A stretch of DNA of 29,602 nucleotides, taken from the NCBI GenBank assembly GCA_023485745.1, contig JAMCZL010000019.1, positions 1 through 29,602 of the forward strand, written 5' to 3'. Under the pieces are notes generated by a model, which saw nothing but the letters and a program-made list of their open reading frames with translations, did no database searches and was not told where the DNA came from. Of the stretch, positions 6,513 to 13,867 are shown piece after piece; the first letter of the stretch is position 1; each line of letters begins with the position of its first letter. This stretch comes from Candidatus Martarchaeota archaeon. GTDB lineage: Archaea; Micrarchaeota; Micrarchaeia; Micrarchaeales; Micrarchaeaceae. Position numbers and translations under genes: made by a program.

Positions 6513-7442
6513 ATGTTCGACTATGAGTACTTTGGCACCGGCACGTTTTCCATATCTGAAAACATGGCGCTAGAAGAGCTTCTGCTTGACGAATCCGCCA
6601 GAAGGAAGGTCGCCACGATACGGTTCTGGAACGTTGAGAAAGACGCCGCCGTCATAGGCTATGGGGAATCAAAGTCAAACATAAAACGCGAGGACGGCAG
6701 CTTCGACATAGCAAGGAGGATCACAGGAGGCTCCCATGTCCAATTCGACAGCAACTGCCTTGCGTACACGTTTACAGTTCCACGGGACGGCAGCTTCAGG
6801 TACTTCAACGACATGAGAAAATTCTTTGCAGACAAAGTCGCAGCTGCCCTGGCCGAACTTGGGATAGACGAAGCTGAAGCCGACAACAAAGCCTCTACAA
6901 TAAACGTCGACGGCAAAGTAATTGCAAGCCACGCAATTTTCTGGGGAACCGAGAGCGCGCTAATGCACGGGCTAATACTTGTAAACCGCTACGATGCGAA
7001 TAAGATATTCGAAAGGATGCTGCTCAAGAAGCGCAAGATAGGAAGGCACTTGTATTCAGAGTACGGGGCGCTGAAGAACATGCCGGTTGCGGCCGATCTC
7101 ATGCCAGGCAAAGTGCACGGAGAGATTCCGAAGAGCAACAAAATTGCATATGTAAAAAAGATGATATCAGAGCAGATACTTAAGGAAATAGCGGGCGAGA
7201 GATACAAGGGCAGGGGCGTGAGCCCTGACTACATAGCAAACGCCATGAGCCTTGTAAGCCAAAGGCACGTCGGAACCCCATGGCTAGAGAACCGCAGCCC
7301 GTCTTATACTGATTCTGAGGCCGAGGCGATCCCAGGCGAGGAACTTGCAGGAGAGCTAAAGAAAGATCTGGGGTACTGCATGTACATAGAAGTTCCTGAC
7401 AAAGATTTTGCAAAGATGACTCTCCCAGAAGATGAGATATAA
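6513..7442 (+). CDS. Lipoate/octanoate-protein ligase-like protein (LplA/BPL fold)
   Basis: A 309-aa protein with the biotin/lipoate ligase catalytic fold. Landmarks are NMALEELLLDE (17-27), IRFWNVEKDAAVIGYGES (36-53), RRITGGSHVQFDSNCLAYTF (68-87), corresponding to RRxSGGGAVYHD, and INVDGKVIASHA (130-141). In the last, K135 aligns with the lysine that binds the acyl-adenylate in LplA. TESALMHGLILV follows as in the family. It would attach lipoate or a related acyl group to a carrier protein lysine through an acyl-AMP intermediate. RRITGGSHV is a divergent version of the glycine motif. No lipoylated-complex gene is present here, so the acceptor is unknown. The upstream ATGs (6348, 6453) precede the TATA element and are rejected. 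Confidence 0.82.
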   Translation: MFDYEYFGTGTFSISENMALEELLLDESARRKVATIRFWNVEKDAAVIGYGESKSNIKREDGSFDIARRITGGSHVQFDSNCLAYTFTVPRDGSFRYFNDMRKFFADKVAAALAELGIDEAEADNKASTINVDGKVIASHAIFWGTESALMHGLILVNRYDANKIFERMLLKKRKIGRHLYSEYGALKNMPVAADLMPGKVHGEIPKSNKIAYVKKMISEQILKEIAGERYKGRGVSPDYIANAMSLVSQRHVGTPWLENRSPSYTDSEAEAIPGEELAGELKKDLGYCMYIEVPDKDFAKMTLPEDEI

Positions 7443-7451
7443 AAATTAGAA

Positions 7452-7493
7452 TTTTTTGCCCCCGAAGAGGGAAAGAATGGTTTGAACCATTCT
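7452..7493. terminator. Oligo-T tract and hairpins between convergent genes
   Basis: Directly after the ligase stop lies a run of six T (7452-7457), the usual archaeal termination signal for rightward transcription. A perfect hairpin, AGAATGGTT/AACCATTCT with a 2-nt centre, occupies 7474-7493. It would fold in leftward transcripts too, 11 nt past the stop of the small gene at 7504. Function is inferred. Confidence 0.45.
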
Positions 7494-7503
7494 GGCCAAG
7501 CGG

Positions 7504-7638
7504 TTATTTCCTCCTTAGAGGCAAAACCTTTTCTATGGCCGACATGCCCATATCTGCTTTTATTTGCCCTGTATTCAACTTTTCCAGGACATTAGCCCAG
7601 TTTATTCTATATACTGGAGCCCTTTTTGTTTCTTCCAT
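7504..7638 (-). CDS. Small 44-aa protein, unrecognised
   Basis: ATG at 7638 opens a 44-codon frame ending in TAA. The product begins MEETKRAPVYRINWANVLEK and ends SAIEKVLPLRRK. The start is preceded by GGTGAAAAG, a textbook Shine-Dalgarno at good spacing. AT-rich TATA-like elements (about 7680-7690 and 7705-7718) lie upstream on the same strand. The sequence has no membrane segment and looks like a short helical, basic-ended protein. It lies about 100 bp beyond the beta-CASP nuclease gene on the same strand. I do not recognise it. The strong ribosome binding site is the main evidence that it is real. Confidence 0.6.
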   Translation of the reverse strand: MEETKRAPVYRINWANVLEKLNTGQIKADMGMSAIEKVLPLRRK

Positions 7639-7742
7639 CTTTTCACCTTATAAGCGTGATTGTGGGCGTCCAATATATTCATTATATTTAGTCCCTCCAA
7701 ATAATATTTATACCTTTCCAATGCCCATCCCGGCCGGAAAAA

Positions 7743-9104
7743 TCAGGCGGTGTACGTCTCGCCTATTTTTGGTACCACTGTAGCGTACCTTGGCGCCATG
7801 TGCGTTCCAAGCGACCTCTGCTTTTCTATGTCGCCATGCACCAGAAATATTTTTCTGACGCCCTTTATCATTTCCGGGGTCCTGTCGAGCATCAGCCTGT
7901 CCGAATGCGCCATTATGCGGTGCTGCTCTATCTTGAGCCTTATCTGCAGCATCTTTCCGTCCAATTCGACTTCCTTTGCGCCGTCGCGTATAAGCCTTCC
8001 GGGAGTTCCTTCAGCCTGGTAGCCAACTATTATGAGCTTGTTGTTCGGGTCGCCTGCAAGCTTGCGCAGGTAGAAAACAACCGGTCCTCCTTTCATCATT
8101 CCGCTGGTTGTCACCACTATGCAGCTTCCGCCCCTGGCTATCCTGTTGCGATCCCTCCTGCCTACAAATTCAAAGTTCTTGTCACTTTGCATGGCGCTGC
8201 GCACATCCTTCCTGCAGTACCTGAGGTTCTGCCTGTGTATCTTCATGATCTTTCCTATTGCGCCGTCAACGTAAATCGGCGTTCTCTGCAGCTGGCCCCT
8301 TTCCATTGCATTGTGCAGCAGCATCAGCACTTCCTGAGACCTGCCTATGCCGAAGCTCGGTATTATTACCTTGCCTCCCTGCAATATGGTCTCGTTTATG
8401 CTCTTGACCATGTCCGCGGCCCTGGCCTCGCGGCCTCCGAAAACGTCTGCATCTCCGCCGTACGTGCTCTCCATTATCAACGTATCGGCATAAATGCCAT
8501 TCATGTCTGCGCCGTTAAGAACAAGGCTGCTCTGCAGGTTCATGTCCCCGGTGTACAGCAGCGATTTGCCGCCATAGCTTAGCCTTATCATGGCGCTTCC
8601 GAGTATGTGCCCCGCATTTATAAATTCAACCTTGACGCCTTTTATGAAAATCGGCTTCCTGTATTCCGAGTAGACGTAGCTTCCGGAAAGCTTCTTGAGT
8701 ACTCCCCCGGTGATTTCCTTCGGCTTCGATATGCGCACGTAGTCCGCAACCTGCAGCTTCATGAGCTCAACTGTGGGCTTTGTGGCGTATACCTTCCCGG
8801 AAAAGCCTCTGGCATACGCATGTGCGACGAAGCAGCAGTGGTCCAGGTGCGCATGCGTTACGACTATGGCGTCGATGCTGTTGAGCGTTTCGTCCGTTAT
8901 CTCAGGCATGCGCATTTCGCTGCCCTCCTGCTCGTTTACATTGCCAAGCCCTGCATCAAGCAGTATGTTGGCATCGCCCGCGCTGACCATCAGGCAGCTT
9001 CTGCCGACTTCTTCGGCAGCTCCGTAAAAAGACACCTTCATAATCCGAGGCGTCATTTCTGTGCGATGCAATTCATTGCTATCGCTTCCGTAAAATTCCT
9101 TCAT
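7743..9104 (-). CDS. beta-CASP metallo-beta-lactamase ribonuclease (aCPSF2-like)
   Basis: A 453-aa protein combining a metallo-beta-lactamase domain with a beta-CASP insert. Metal ligands are THAHLDHC (H84, H86, D88, H89), GHILGS (H166) and YTGDMN (D187). The beta-CASP motifs are MESTYG (E212), AHSD (H400) and LVHGD (H423). VVTTSGMMKGGP is the conserved strand of CPSF73-like enzymes. No KH domains precede the catalytic domain, so it resembles aCPSF2 or another short archaeal CPSF/RNase rather than aCPSF1. It would cut or trim RNA in the cytoplasm. The first about 20 residues are outside the conserved domain; an internal ATG at M22 (MKVSFYG) could be the true start. Confidence 0.9.
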   Translation of the reverse strand: MKEFYGSDSNELHRTEMTPRIMKVSFYGAAEEVGRSCLMVSAGDANILLDAGLGNVNEQEGSEMRMPEITDETLNSIDAIVVTHAHLDHCCFVAHAYARGFSGKVYATKPTVELMKLQVADYVRISKPKEITGGVLKKLSGSYVYSEYRKPIFIKGVKVEFINAGHILGSAMIRLSYGGKSLLYTGDMNLQSSLVLNGADMNGIYADTLIMESTYGGDADVFGGREARAADMVKSINETILQGGKVIIPSFGIGRSQEVLMLLHNAMERGQLQRTPIYVDGAIGKIMKIHRQNLRYCRKDVRSAMQSDKNFEFVGRRDRNRIARGGSCIVVTTSGMMKGGPVVFYLRKLAGDPNNKLIIVGYQAEGTPGRLIRDGAKEVELDGKMLQIRLKIEQHRIMAHSDRLMLDRTPEMIKGVRKIFLVHGDIEKQRSLGTHMAPRYATVVPKIGETYTA

Positions 9105-9418
9105 TTGTTCACTTCTGTCTTATTTTATTTTTTATTTTTCAAGCAAGGTCGTTCAATTGGTTTGCGTAACGCAAAGGCAGTATATCCCGCCATTATCGCG
9201 CTGCGCCAAGCCGATGCACAAAACCTACTTTTCTCTAGATTGCTAATTGATTTAAAGAATCAGGGCATCAGAAGATGCAAGCCTTTAAATTCATAACCCC
9301 ATACTGTTAATCTCTTAAAAATACGAAGTAACTTTCGCAATTTATGTAATTAACCTTTGTACATTCTAATATTTAAATGTAGCAGTAGCAGGTTGCCTAC
9401 CATCCAAAGAGACGGATA
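9105..9418. other. Intergenic region between the nuclease gene and tRNA-Thr
   Basis: About 310 bp without a credible gene. It contains an A/T-rich stretch (9118-9139) near the nuclease start and a 15-nt inverted repeat at 9161-9175. It also holds a short hairpin (GCATC/GATGC) near 9264-9278 and TATA-like elements near 9248-9257, 9281-9293 and 9369-9378. Open frames here are very short. A small non-coding RNA is possible but nothing identifies one. Confidence 0.4.
9161..9175. promoter_or_regulatory. 15-nt perfect inverted repeat upstream of the nuclease gene
   Basis: TTTGCGT-A-ACGCAAA has perfect 7-bp arms with a single central base and lies 57 bp before the nuclease ATG. The short centre favours a protein-binding operator over an RNA hairpin. 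No regulator can be named. Confidence 0.4.
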
Positions 9419-9517
9419 AGCCTCAGGGGGGATTTGAACCCTCGGCCTTCTGCTGTCCGGCATTGCGTTTCCGCAAAGCTACCATGCAGACGCTCTACCA
9501 TGCTGAGCTACTGAGGC
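9419..9517 (-). tRNA. tRNA-Thr(GGU) with anticodon-loop intron
   Basis: The complete cloverleaf reads leftward. The acceptor is GCCTCAG/CTGAGGC, the D-stem GCTC/GAGC with AGCATGGTA loop, the anticodon stem TCTGC/GCAGA and the T loop TTCAAAT. The anticodon loop is 32 nt, so about 25 nt (9455-9479 if placed after position 37) must be removed. The mature RNA would be 74 nt. Placing the intron after loop base 5, 6 or 7 gives anticodon GGT at 9481-9483. Placements giving GGA (Ser) are excluded because the variable loop is short. Discriminator U73 fits archaeal tRNA-Thr. The intron carries a GAAA-capped 5-bp hairpin. The T-stem has one A-C mismatch. CCA is not encoded. Confidence 0.88.
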
Positions 9518-9541
9518 GCTGGATTTTAGTAATACGCCATG

Positions 9542-9554
9542 AAAAATATAAAAA
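9542..9554 (-). promoter_or_regulatory. TATA box of tRNA-Thr
   Basis: TTTTTATATTTTT on the minus strand lies 25-37 bp before the tRNA 5' end, the expected archaeal spacing. Confidence 0.6.
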
Positions 9555-9580
9555 TGCTACTTCTAAGAGTGCGGGAAAGC

Positions 9581-9590
9581 CTATAAAATA
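9581..9590 (+). promoter_or_regulatory. TATA box of the pilin-like gene
   Basis: CTATAAAATA lies about 40 bp before the TTG start at 9627. Initiation near 9610 would leave a leader of roughly 15-20 nt containing GTGGTAA. Confidence 0.5.
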
Positions 9591-9626
9591 ATTTCCATTC
9601 ATACTATAAACAGAATCCGTGGTAAA

Positions 9627-10706
9627 TTGTCAAAAAACTCCAAATCGCAATCAGCTGTAGAGTACCTTACCACATACGGGTGGGCCATAATAATACTCGT
9701 TATAGTCCTCTCGGTCCTATTCATGGTGGGCGCATTCAATCCTTCAAGCAGCGTCCATTCGGAATGCCTTTTCCCGGCGCAGATAGACTGCATAGGCACG
9801 ACACTTGGAGGCACAGGAACGCTGGACTTCGACATAGAGAACCTGTTTTCAAACCCGATCATAATTACCTCGGTTTATTGCAACAGCAACGGCAACCTTA
9901 CCAACGCCACGACATTTCCGACTGCAATATCAGTATCGCCCTCCTCTACCGGAAAGCTTTACGCGCAGTGCTATTATAACGGCAAGCAATTTTCAGGACC
10001 AGGCGGCAAGCTTTTCGAAGGATACTTGATAATAGACTATATATCCCCTTCAACCGGCGAGCACCATCTAATAAAAGGCAGGGTAATACAAACAGTATCA
10101 GCAGCACAGGCTCCTGTAATACCGCCGGTTAGCTTTAACGCCAACTCTGTCTTGAGCAATGATGCTTCAAACCTGTTTCTCACGCTTCCGCCAAACTACA
10201 CAACATACCTTTTTGCATGTGCAGACGGAGCTTACAGTTTATCTTCGGAATCATGGACAACCAACGTGTATGGAAAAACTACGGATTGCATCAACGGCGA
10301 GGACTGCGCATCGATAGGCTACCAGAGCGCACAGACCGGCGAATGCTACGCATCCGGAACGCATCAAATGACCCTTTCAGGAATAGGGCTTAACTTGTCA
10401 TACAGCAAATTAAAAGTGTATACTGCGCAAAATGCGTCTCCTGCCAGCTCAATCTCACCAACTTTTATCAACTTTACCTATAGCGTTTCGGTAAGCGACA
10501 GCTTTGTAGTAATATTGGCCGCATCAGGATGGGATCCATCAACGGTAGTTCTGCCGCAAGGATGCACAATTGATACCAAAGCTTATATTTCAGGGCAGTC
10601 GTCAACGTACGTCGCAACTTGCATACAGCCAGCAGGCAGCTATAACGTCAATGTGACGGGTGGTAGCGCAGCAGGCAGCGCGCTGGCCGTATACATATAC
10701 TCATGA
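9627..10706 (+). CDS. Class III signal-peptide (pilin/adhesin-like) surface protein
   Basis: A 359-aa secreted protein. The N-terminus carries the class III prepilin signature, a short basic leader followed by QSAVEYLTTYGWAI and a hydrophobic helix to about residue 37. In archaea such leaders are cut just before the Q by a prepilin peptidase (EppA-type). The mature protein is then assembled or anchored through the helix. The remainder is beta-rich, Ser/Thr/Gly-rich, has several cysteines and multiple N-x-S/T sequons, and ends without a second membrane helix. TTG at 9627 is the only start that keeps the leader. It converges tail to tail with a second protein of the same export class. Major pilin versus adhesin role cannot be told. 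Confidence 0.82.
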   Translation: MSKNSKSQSAVEYLTTYGWAIIILVIVLSVLFMVGAFNPSSSVHSECLFPAQIDCIGTTLGGTGTLDFDIENLFSNPIIITSVYCNSNGNLTNATTFPTAISVSPSSTGKLYAQCYYNGKQFSGPGGKLFEGYLIIDYISPSTGEHHLIKGRVIQTVSAAQAPVIPPVSFNANSVLSNDASNLFLTLPPNYTTYLFACADGAYSLSSESWTTNVYGKTTDCINGEDCASIGYQSAQTGECYASGTHQMTLSGIGLNLSYSKLKVYTAQNASPASSISPTFINFTYSVSVSDSFVVILAASGWDPSTVVLPQGCTIDTKAYISGQSSTYVATCIQPAGSYNVNVTGGSAAGSALAVYIYS

Positions 10707-10720
10707 TGCACTTCCTGCAA

Positions 10721-12214
10721 TCAGAAAGTAGTCACGGTTCCGAATGTTACGCCAGGCATAATTCCGTTTGGCGGATAGTCCCTTACCAATACCCAATTAG
10801 ATGACATAGCGCCATTGCCGCAGTACATTATGCCCAATGCTGGCGTAAGTTTGCCAGGGCTGTAGGTTGTGTCTGCCGAGCTCAAAGTGCCGCCTGGCCA
10901 GTAAGTTTCTATCTCTCCTGTCTTGGGCCAAGAAATTCCCCAAACTCCAACCACCGGCCCGGATCCTATGCTCTGCAGCGTGCCAGCCGACTGGTAAAGC
11001 GGCTTGTGATAATCTGTATAGACAAGGTTCATGGTTCCGCTGGCACCGTTTCCAGTAAGTTTCAAAGAGTATCCATTCTCAGTGCCCGCGTCCAAAAGTG
11101 CAAGGCTGTCCGACCCTATGTTAAATAGGGTGCTCGATACATAGGTCTCTAAAGTGCTGTTGGGCCCGAAATCGTATGTGCTTCTTATTACGGTGCTGCT
11201 GCAGAAAGCGGTATTTGTGTTGTTCAGGTTGTAGAATGTTACCCCGTAATCTGCGCTAGCGCTGCTGTCTTTGCCATTGTACACCAGCCACTTGCTCGCG
11301 TTTATGCGCGTGCCGTTGAAATTCGAATAGAAGTTGAATACGCTCGCGCCGTTGTCGTATAAACCGTATTCTATGCTGTAGTTTGCGGCCTCTCCCGCAT
11401 GGTATCCGGTATAGCCGACGACCTGCGGCATGAAGTACATTCCTATGGTAATGCTGCTGCTTTTTGGTATGGCAACGGGAAGCTTAACCCAGAACGTTGC
11501 GTTGCCAGAGGCAGAGGAATTGCAATTTGTCTGGCACCAGCTGTACAGCTCTATGCCTTTGTAGTAAAACCTTATGTTCCCTAAGTTGGGGTCCTCATAG
11601 GCTGCATACTTGGATGCCGGAAATGATACATTCTCTTGGAAATTCACAGGGGTGGCTTCGCCCTGCATATTTCTTATCGTAAGCGGCACGTATGCCGTCG
11701 CTTTTATGCTTACGTTTGTTGCAGTTATCCTCATATTTCCGGTCCAGCTGTAATTGTACGATCCTGGGCAGTCAAGGAAAAACGGATTGTTTGCCACTGG
11801 AGTGCAATAGTTTCCGACAATCTTAAATGTGGCATAGTAGTTGCTGGTTATTTTAGGGGTGAACGTGTACCCGGCCACGCAGTAAAAATTCTCGCCTTCG
11901 GTAACAAGGGAAGGCTCGCAGTATCCGTATATGCTTGGGTTTGAGCTCATTGTGGAGCTGAAGCCCGTTATGTTCACGACTCCTGGCACAGTCATCTTTC
12001 CTGTGAATACAAGAAGGGAGCTGGCGCCATTGAGGTTGTCGATCCCGTATACCGCATCAACGCAGCTGAAGGAATTGTAGGCAACGCACTGCAGGGGCAG
12101 TATGCTCTTAGGCAGCGAGATGTATATTATGAGCACAGATATGACCAGGGCAAGTATAAGCAGCACGTACCCGTATACCGTAAGGAACTCCACGGCGCTT
12201 TGCCCTCTTTTCAT
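10721..12214 (-). CDS. Class III signal-peptide protein with DUF2341-like and lectin-like regions
   Basis: A 497-aa surface protein from ATG 12214; an upstream ATG at 12235 adds seven residues. AGGTG eight bases upstream favours the shorter form. The start MKRGQSAVEFLTVYGYVLLI is a class III prepilin leader plus transmembrane helix (to about 35). The middle region has VPLTIRNMQGEATPV, GNIRFYYKGIELYSW and ATFWVKLPVAIPKSSSITIG, the pattern of DUF2341 domains. A concanavalin/LamG-like stretch follows (FNFYSNFNGT...SKWLVYNG). Such domain pairs occur in secreted adhesins or glycan-binding proteins. Cysteines and N-glycosylation sequons are frequent. It likely forms a surface appendage or minor pilin with a binding head; the ligand is unknown. 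Confidence 0.8.
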   Translation of the reverse strand: MKRGQSAVEFLTVYGYVLLILALVISVLIIYISLPKSILPLQCVAYNSFSCVDAVYGIDNLNGASSLLVFTGKMTVPGVVNITGFSSTMSSNPSIYGYCEPSLVTEGENFYCVAGYTFTPKITSNYYATFKIVGNYCTPVANNPFFLDCPGSYNYSWTGNMRITATNVSIKATAYVPLTIRNMQGEATPVNFQENVSFPASKYAAYEDPNLGNIRFYYKGIELYSWCQTNCNSSASGNATFWVKLPVAIPKSSSITIGMYFMPQVVGYTGYHAGEAANYSIEYGLYDNGASVFNFYSNFNGTRINASKWLVYNGKDSSASADYGVTFYNLNNTNTAFCSSTVIRSTYDFGPNSTLETYVSSTLFNIGSDSLALLDAGTENGYSLKLTGNGASGTMNLVYTDYHKPLYQSAGTLQSIGSGPVVGVWGISWPKTGEIETYWPGGTLSSADTTYSPGKLTPALGIMYCGNGAMSSNWVLVRDYPPNGIMPGVTFGTVTTF

Positions 12215-12250
12215 CGCGATGACACCTGCTTGCATTGGTATTAAAAGATT

Positions 12251-12263
12251 GTTAAATATAAAA
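12251..12263. promoter_or_regulatory. Shared AT-rich promoter between divergent genes
   Basis: GTTAAATATAAAA serves as a TATA box about 45-55 bp before ATG 12308 of the methyltransferase. The same stretch read leftward (TTTTATATTTAAC) sits about 40-50 bp before ATG 12214. One element or two overlapping ones may drive both genes. Confidence 0.5.
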
Positions 12264-12307
12264 ATCTAACACAAGAAAGGAATATTTGCAGGTCTTTGTT
12301 GATTCTG

Positions 12308-13138
12308 ATGAAAAGTGAAAACGATGCAGAAGCCAAGCCCGGTGCATTGGGCAATCCGATAAGGCCGAAGAGGAAGATGGGCCAGAACTTCCTTAAAAGC
12401 CCGAAGATAGCCGAGTTCGAGGCCGGCTACGCGGAAGGCAAGAACGCGCTGGAGCTGGGCGCTGGGCTGGGCGTGTTGACGCGCAAGCTATGCGAGGTTG
12501 CGAACTCGGTTGTTGCCATAGAGAAGGACAGAGGCCTATTCGACAGGCTGAAAAAGGACCTCGTGTCCAGCAACCTCAAGCTTGTAAACGCGGACTTTTT
12601 CGACCTTGATCCAGAGGTATTCGACAAATGCAACATAATGGTATCAAACATACCGTACAATATATCCAGCAAGGTGCTCATGTGGCTGTCCGAGCGCAAG
12701 ATGCAGGCTGTGCTGTGCCTGCAGCGCGAATTCGTCGAACACATTATCGCAAAGCAGGGCAGCAGGAAGTATTCAAAGCTCAGCGTATTCGCCCAGCTGA
12801 ACTTCAGGATCTATCCTGTAAAGAGGGTTTCAAGGCTATCGTTCTATCCTGCGCCGAAAGTCGACTCTTCGATAATACTGCTGGACCCAAAAGACTCAAA
12901 GATAGCAGAACCGGCGATGAAAGTGATATCGCTGCTGATGGAGCACAAGAAGAAAAGGATGGGCAACGCCCTTGCAGATTCGTCGGGGCAGCTGGGCATA
13001 GGCAAGGCCCTAGCCAAGTCGCTTGCCGAAGGAAGGTACGCGGACATGAGACCTTTCCAGCTGGCGCCGGAAGAGCTGGCATCATTCGCAGAAGAAATTG
13101 CAGAATACATAGCCGAAAAAGGCGAAAATTCAGAATGA
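12308..13138 (+). CDS. rsmA: 16S rRNA dimethyladenosine transferase RsmA/KsgA (Dim1)
   Basis: A 276-aa SAM-dependent methyltransferase that dimethylates two adjacent adenines near the 3' end of 16S rRNA during small-subunit maturation. Motifs counted from ATG 12308 are KMGQNFLKS (23-31), the SAM-binding ELGAGLGVLT (49-58), an acidic ribose-binding residue in VVAIEKD, and the N-I-P-Y-N catalytic motif (114-118). The C-terminal domain includes SFYPAPKVDSSI, also typical. In-frame TTG codons at 12296 and 12299 could extend it slightly. Its 3' end overlaps the convergent hydrolase gene by 9 bp. Confidence 0.95.
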   Translation: MKSENDAEAKPGALGNPIRPKRKMGQNFLKSPKIAEFEAGYAEGKNALELGAGLGVLTRKLCEVANSVVAIEKDRGLFDRLKKDLVSSNLKLVNADFFDLDPEVFDKCNIMVSNIPYNISSKVLMWLSERKMQAVLCLQREFVEHIIAKQGSRKYSKLSVFAQLNFRIYPVKRVSRLSFYPAPKVDSSIILLDPKDSKIAEPAMKVISLLMEHKKKRMGNALADSSGQLGIGKALAKSLAEGRYADMRPFQLAPEELASFAEEIAEYIAEKGENSE

Positions 13139-13792
13139 GTATGTCGGCTTTTGTATTTCTGACATCACCAAGGCGCCCTCAACCTTCGACGTGAATTTGG
13201 ATTCGGCAGCCTCGGAGCCCTCCTTGCCAAGAAGGTTCTTGTAGTGCATCGGCACGGCATGCTTTGCCGCTATGGTCTCCGCGGCTTTTATGGCCTCGTC
13301 TACGCCCATGGTATAAGTTCCGCCAATCGGCAAGAGCGCATAGTCCATCTCGCCAAGCTCCTTCATTTCTGGAATTGCGTCGGTGTCCCCGGCGTGGTAC
13401 AGCCTTGAGCCCTTGTATTCAATCACATATCCAACCCAGCCTTTGGCTTTCGGGTGGTAGGAAAGCCTTTCTGGCTTTATATTGTAAGCAGGCACAGCCT
13501 TTACGACAACTTCTCCAAAAGCCTTTTTGAAGCCGGGCCTGGAAATCTCGACTTTGAATCCGGCATCCTCTTCTATGCATCCCTGAGGGGCAACAATTAC
13601 CGCATCCCTGCCTGCAACCTTCCTTATGTCGTCCTTGCTGCAGTGGTCGAAATGCGGATGGGTAACAAGCACTATGTCCGCACCTTTTTCCGGCGTCGCC
13701 TCAATGCGAAAAGGGTCTATGGCCAAAACCTGCGATCCGCATTCAACAATAAAACTGGCGTGGCCAATCCATTTTATGCTTTCTGCATCCAT
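13130..13792 (-). CDS. UPF0173-type metal-dependent hydrolase (MBL fold)
   Basis: A 220-aa metallo-beta-lactamase-fold protein, the usual length for the UPF0173 group. It begins IKWIGHASF, has VTHPHFDHCSKDD (H45, H47, D49, H50) and carries YHAGDTDA for the bridging aspartate. PIGGTYTMGVDEA and a late VPMHYKN histidine are also standard. Substrate is not known for most of this family. It faces the rsmA gene tail to tail with a 9-bp overlap and shares an AT-rich promoter region with the giant surface protein gene. Confidence 0.9.
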   Translation of the reverse strand: MDAESIKWIGHASFIVECGSQVLAIDPFRIEATPEKGADIVLVTHPHFDHCSKDDIRKVAGRDAVIVAPQGCIEEDAGFKVEISRPGFKKAFGEVVVKAVPAYNIKPERLSYHPKAKGWVGYVIEYKGSRLYHAGDTDAIPEMKELGEMDYALLPIGGTYTMGVDEAIKAAETIAAKHAVPMHYKNLLGKEGSEAAESKFTSKVEGALVMSEIQKPTYSF

Positions 13793-13818
13793 AAAATCGC
13801 AATTCCATATGCCTCTGC

Positions 13819-13833
13819 TAAATTATTAAATAC
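13819..13833. promoter_or_regulatory. AT-rich divergent promoter, hydrolase / giant surface protein
   Basis: CTAAATTATTAAATA lies about 40 bp before ATG 13868 on the right and about 30 bp before ATG 13792 on the left. It could serve as TATA box for both directions. GGATGA about 10 nt before 13868 is a possible ribosome binding site for the rightward gene. Confidence 0.45.
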
Positions 13834-13867
13834 TTGTTTTTATTATTAATATCCGGATGACCTTCTG

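Noticed and set aside
7474..7493. A T-arm-like hairpin (GGTTCAAACC on the minus strand) suggesting a tRNA or tRNA fragment
   Set aside because: The loop is 6 nt and there is no acceptor, D arm or anticodon arm nearby; a terminator or simple hairpin is more likely.
7800..9296. Long plus-strand frames (about 260 and 229 codons) over the nuclease gene
   Set aside because: They are antisense to a beta-CASP gene with all catalytic motifs; their length follows from its base composition.
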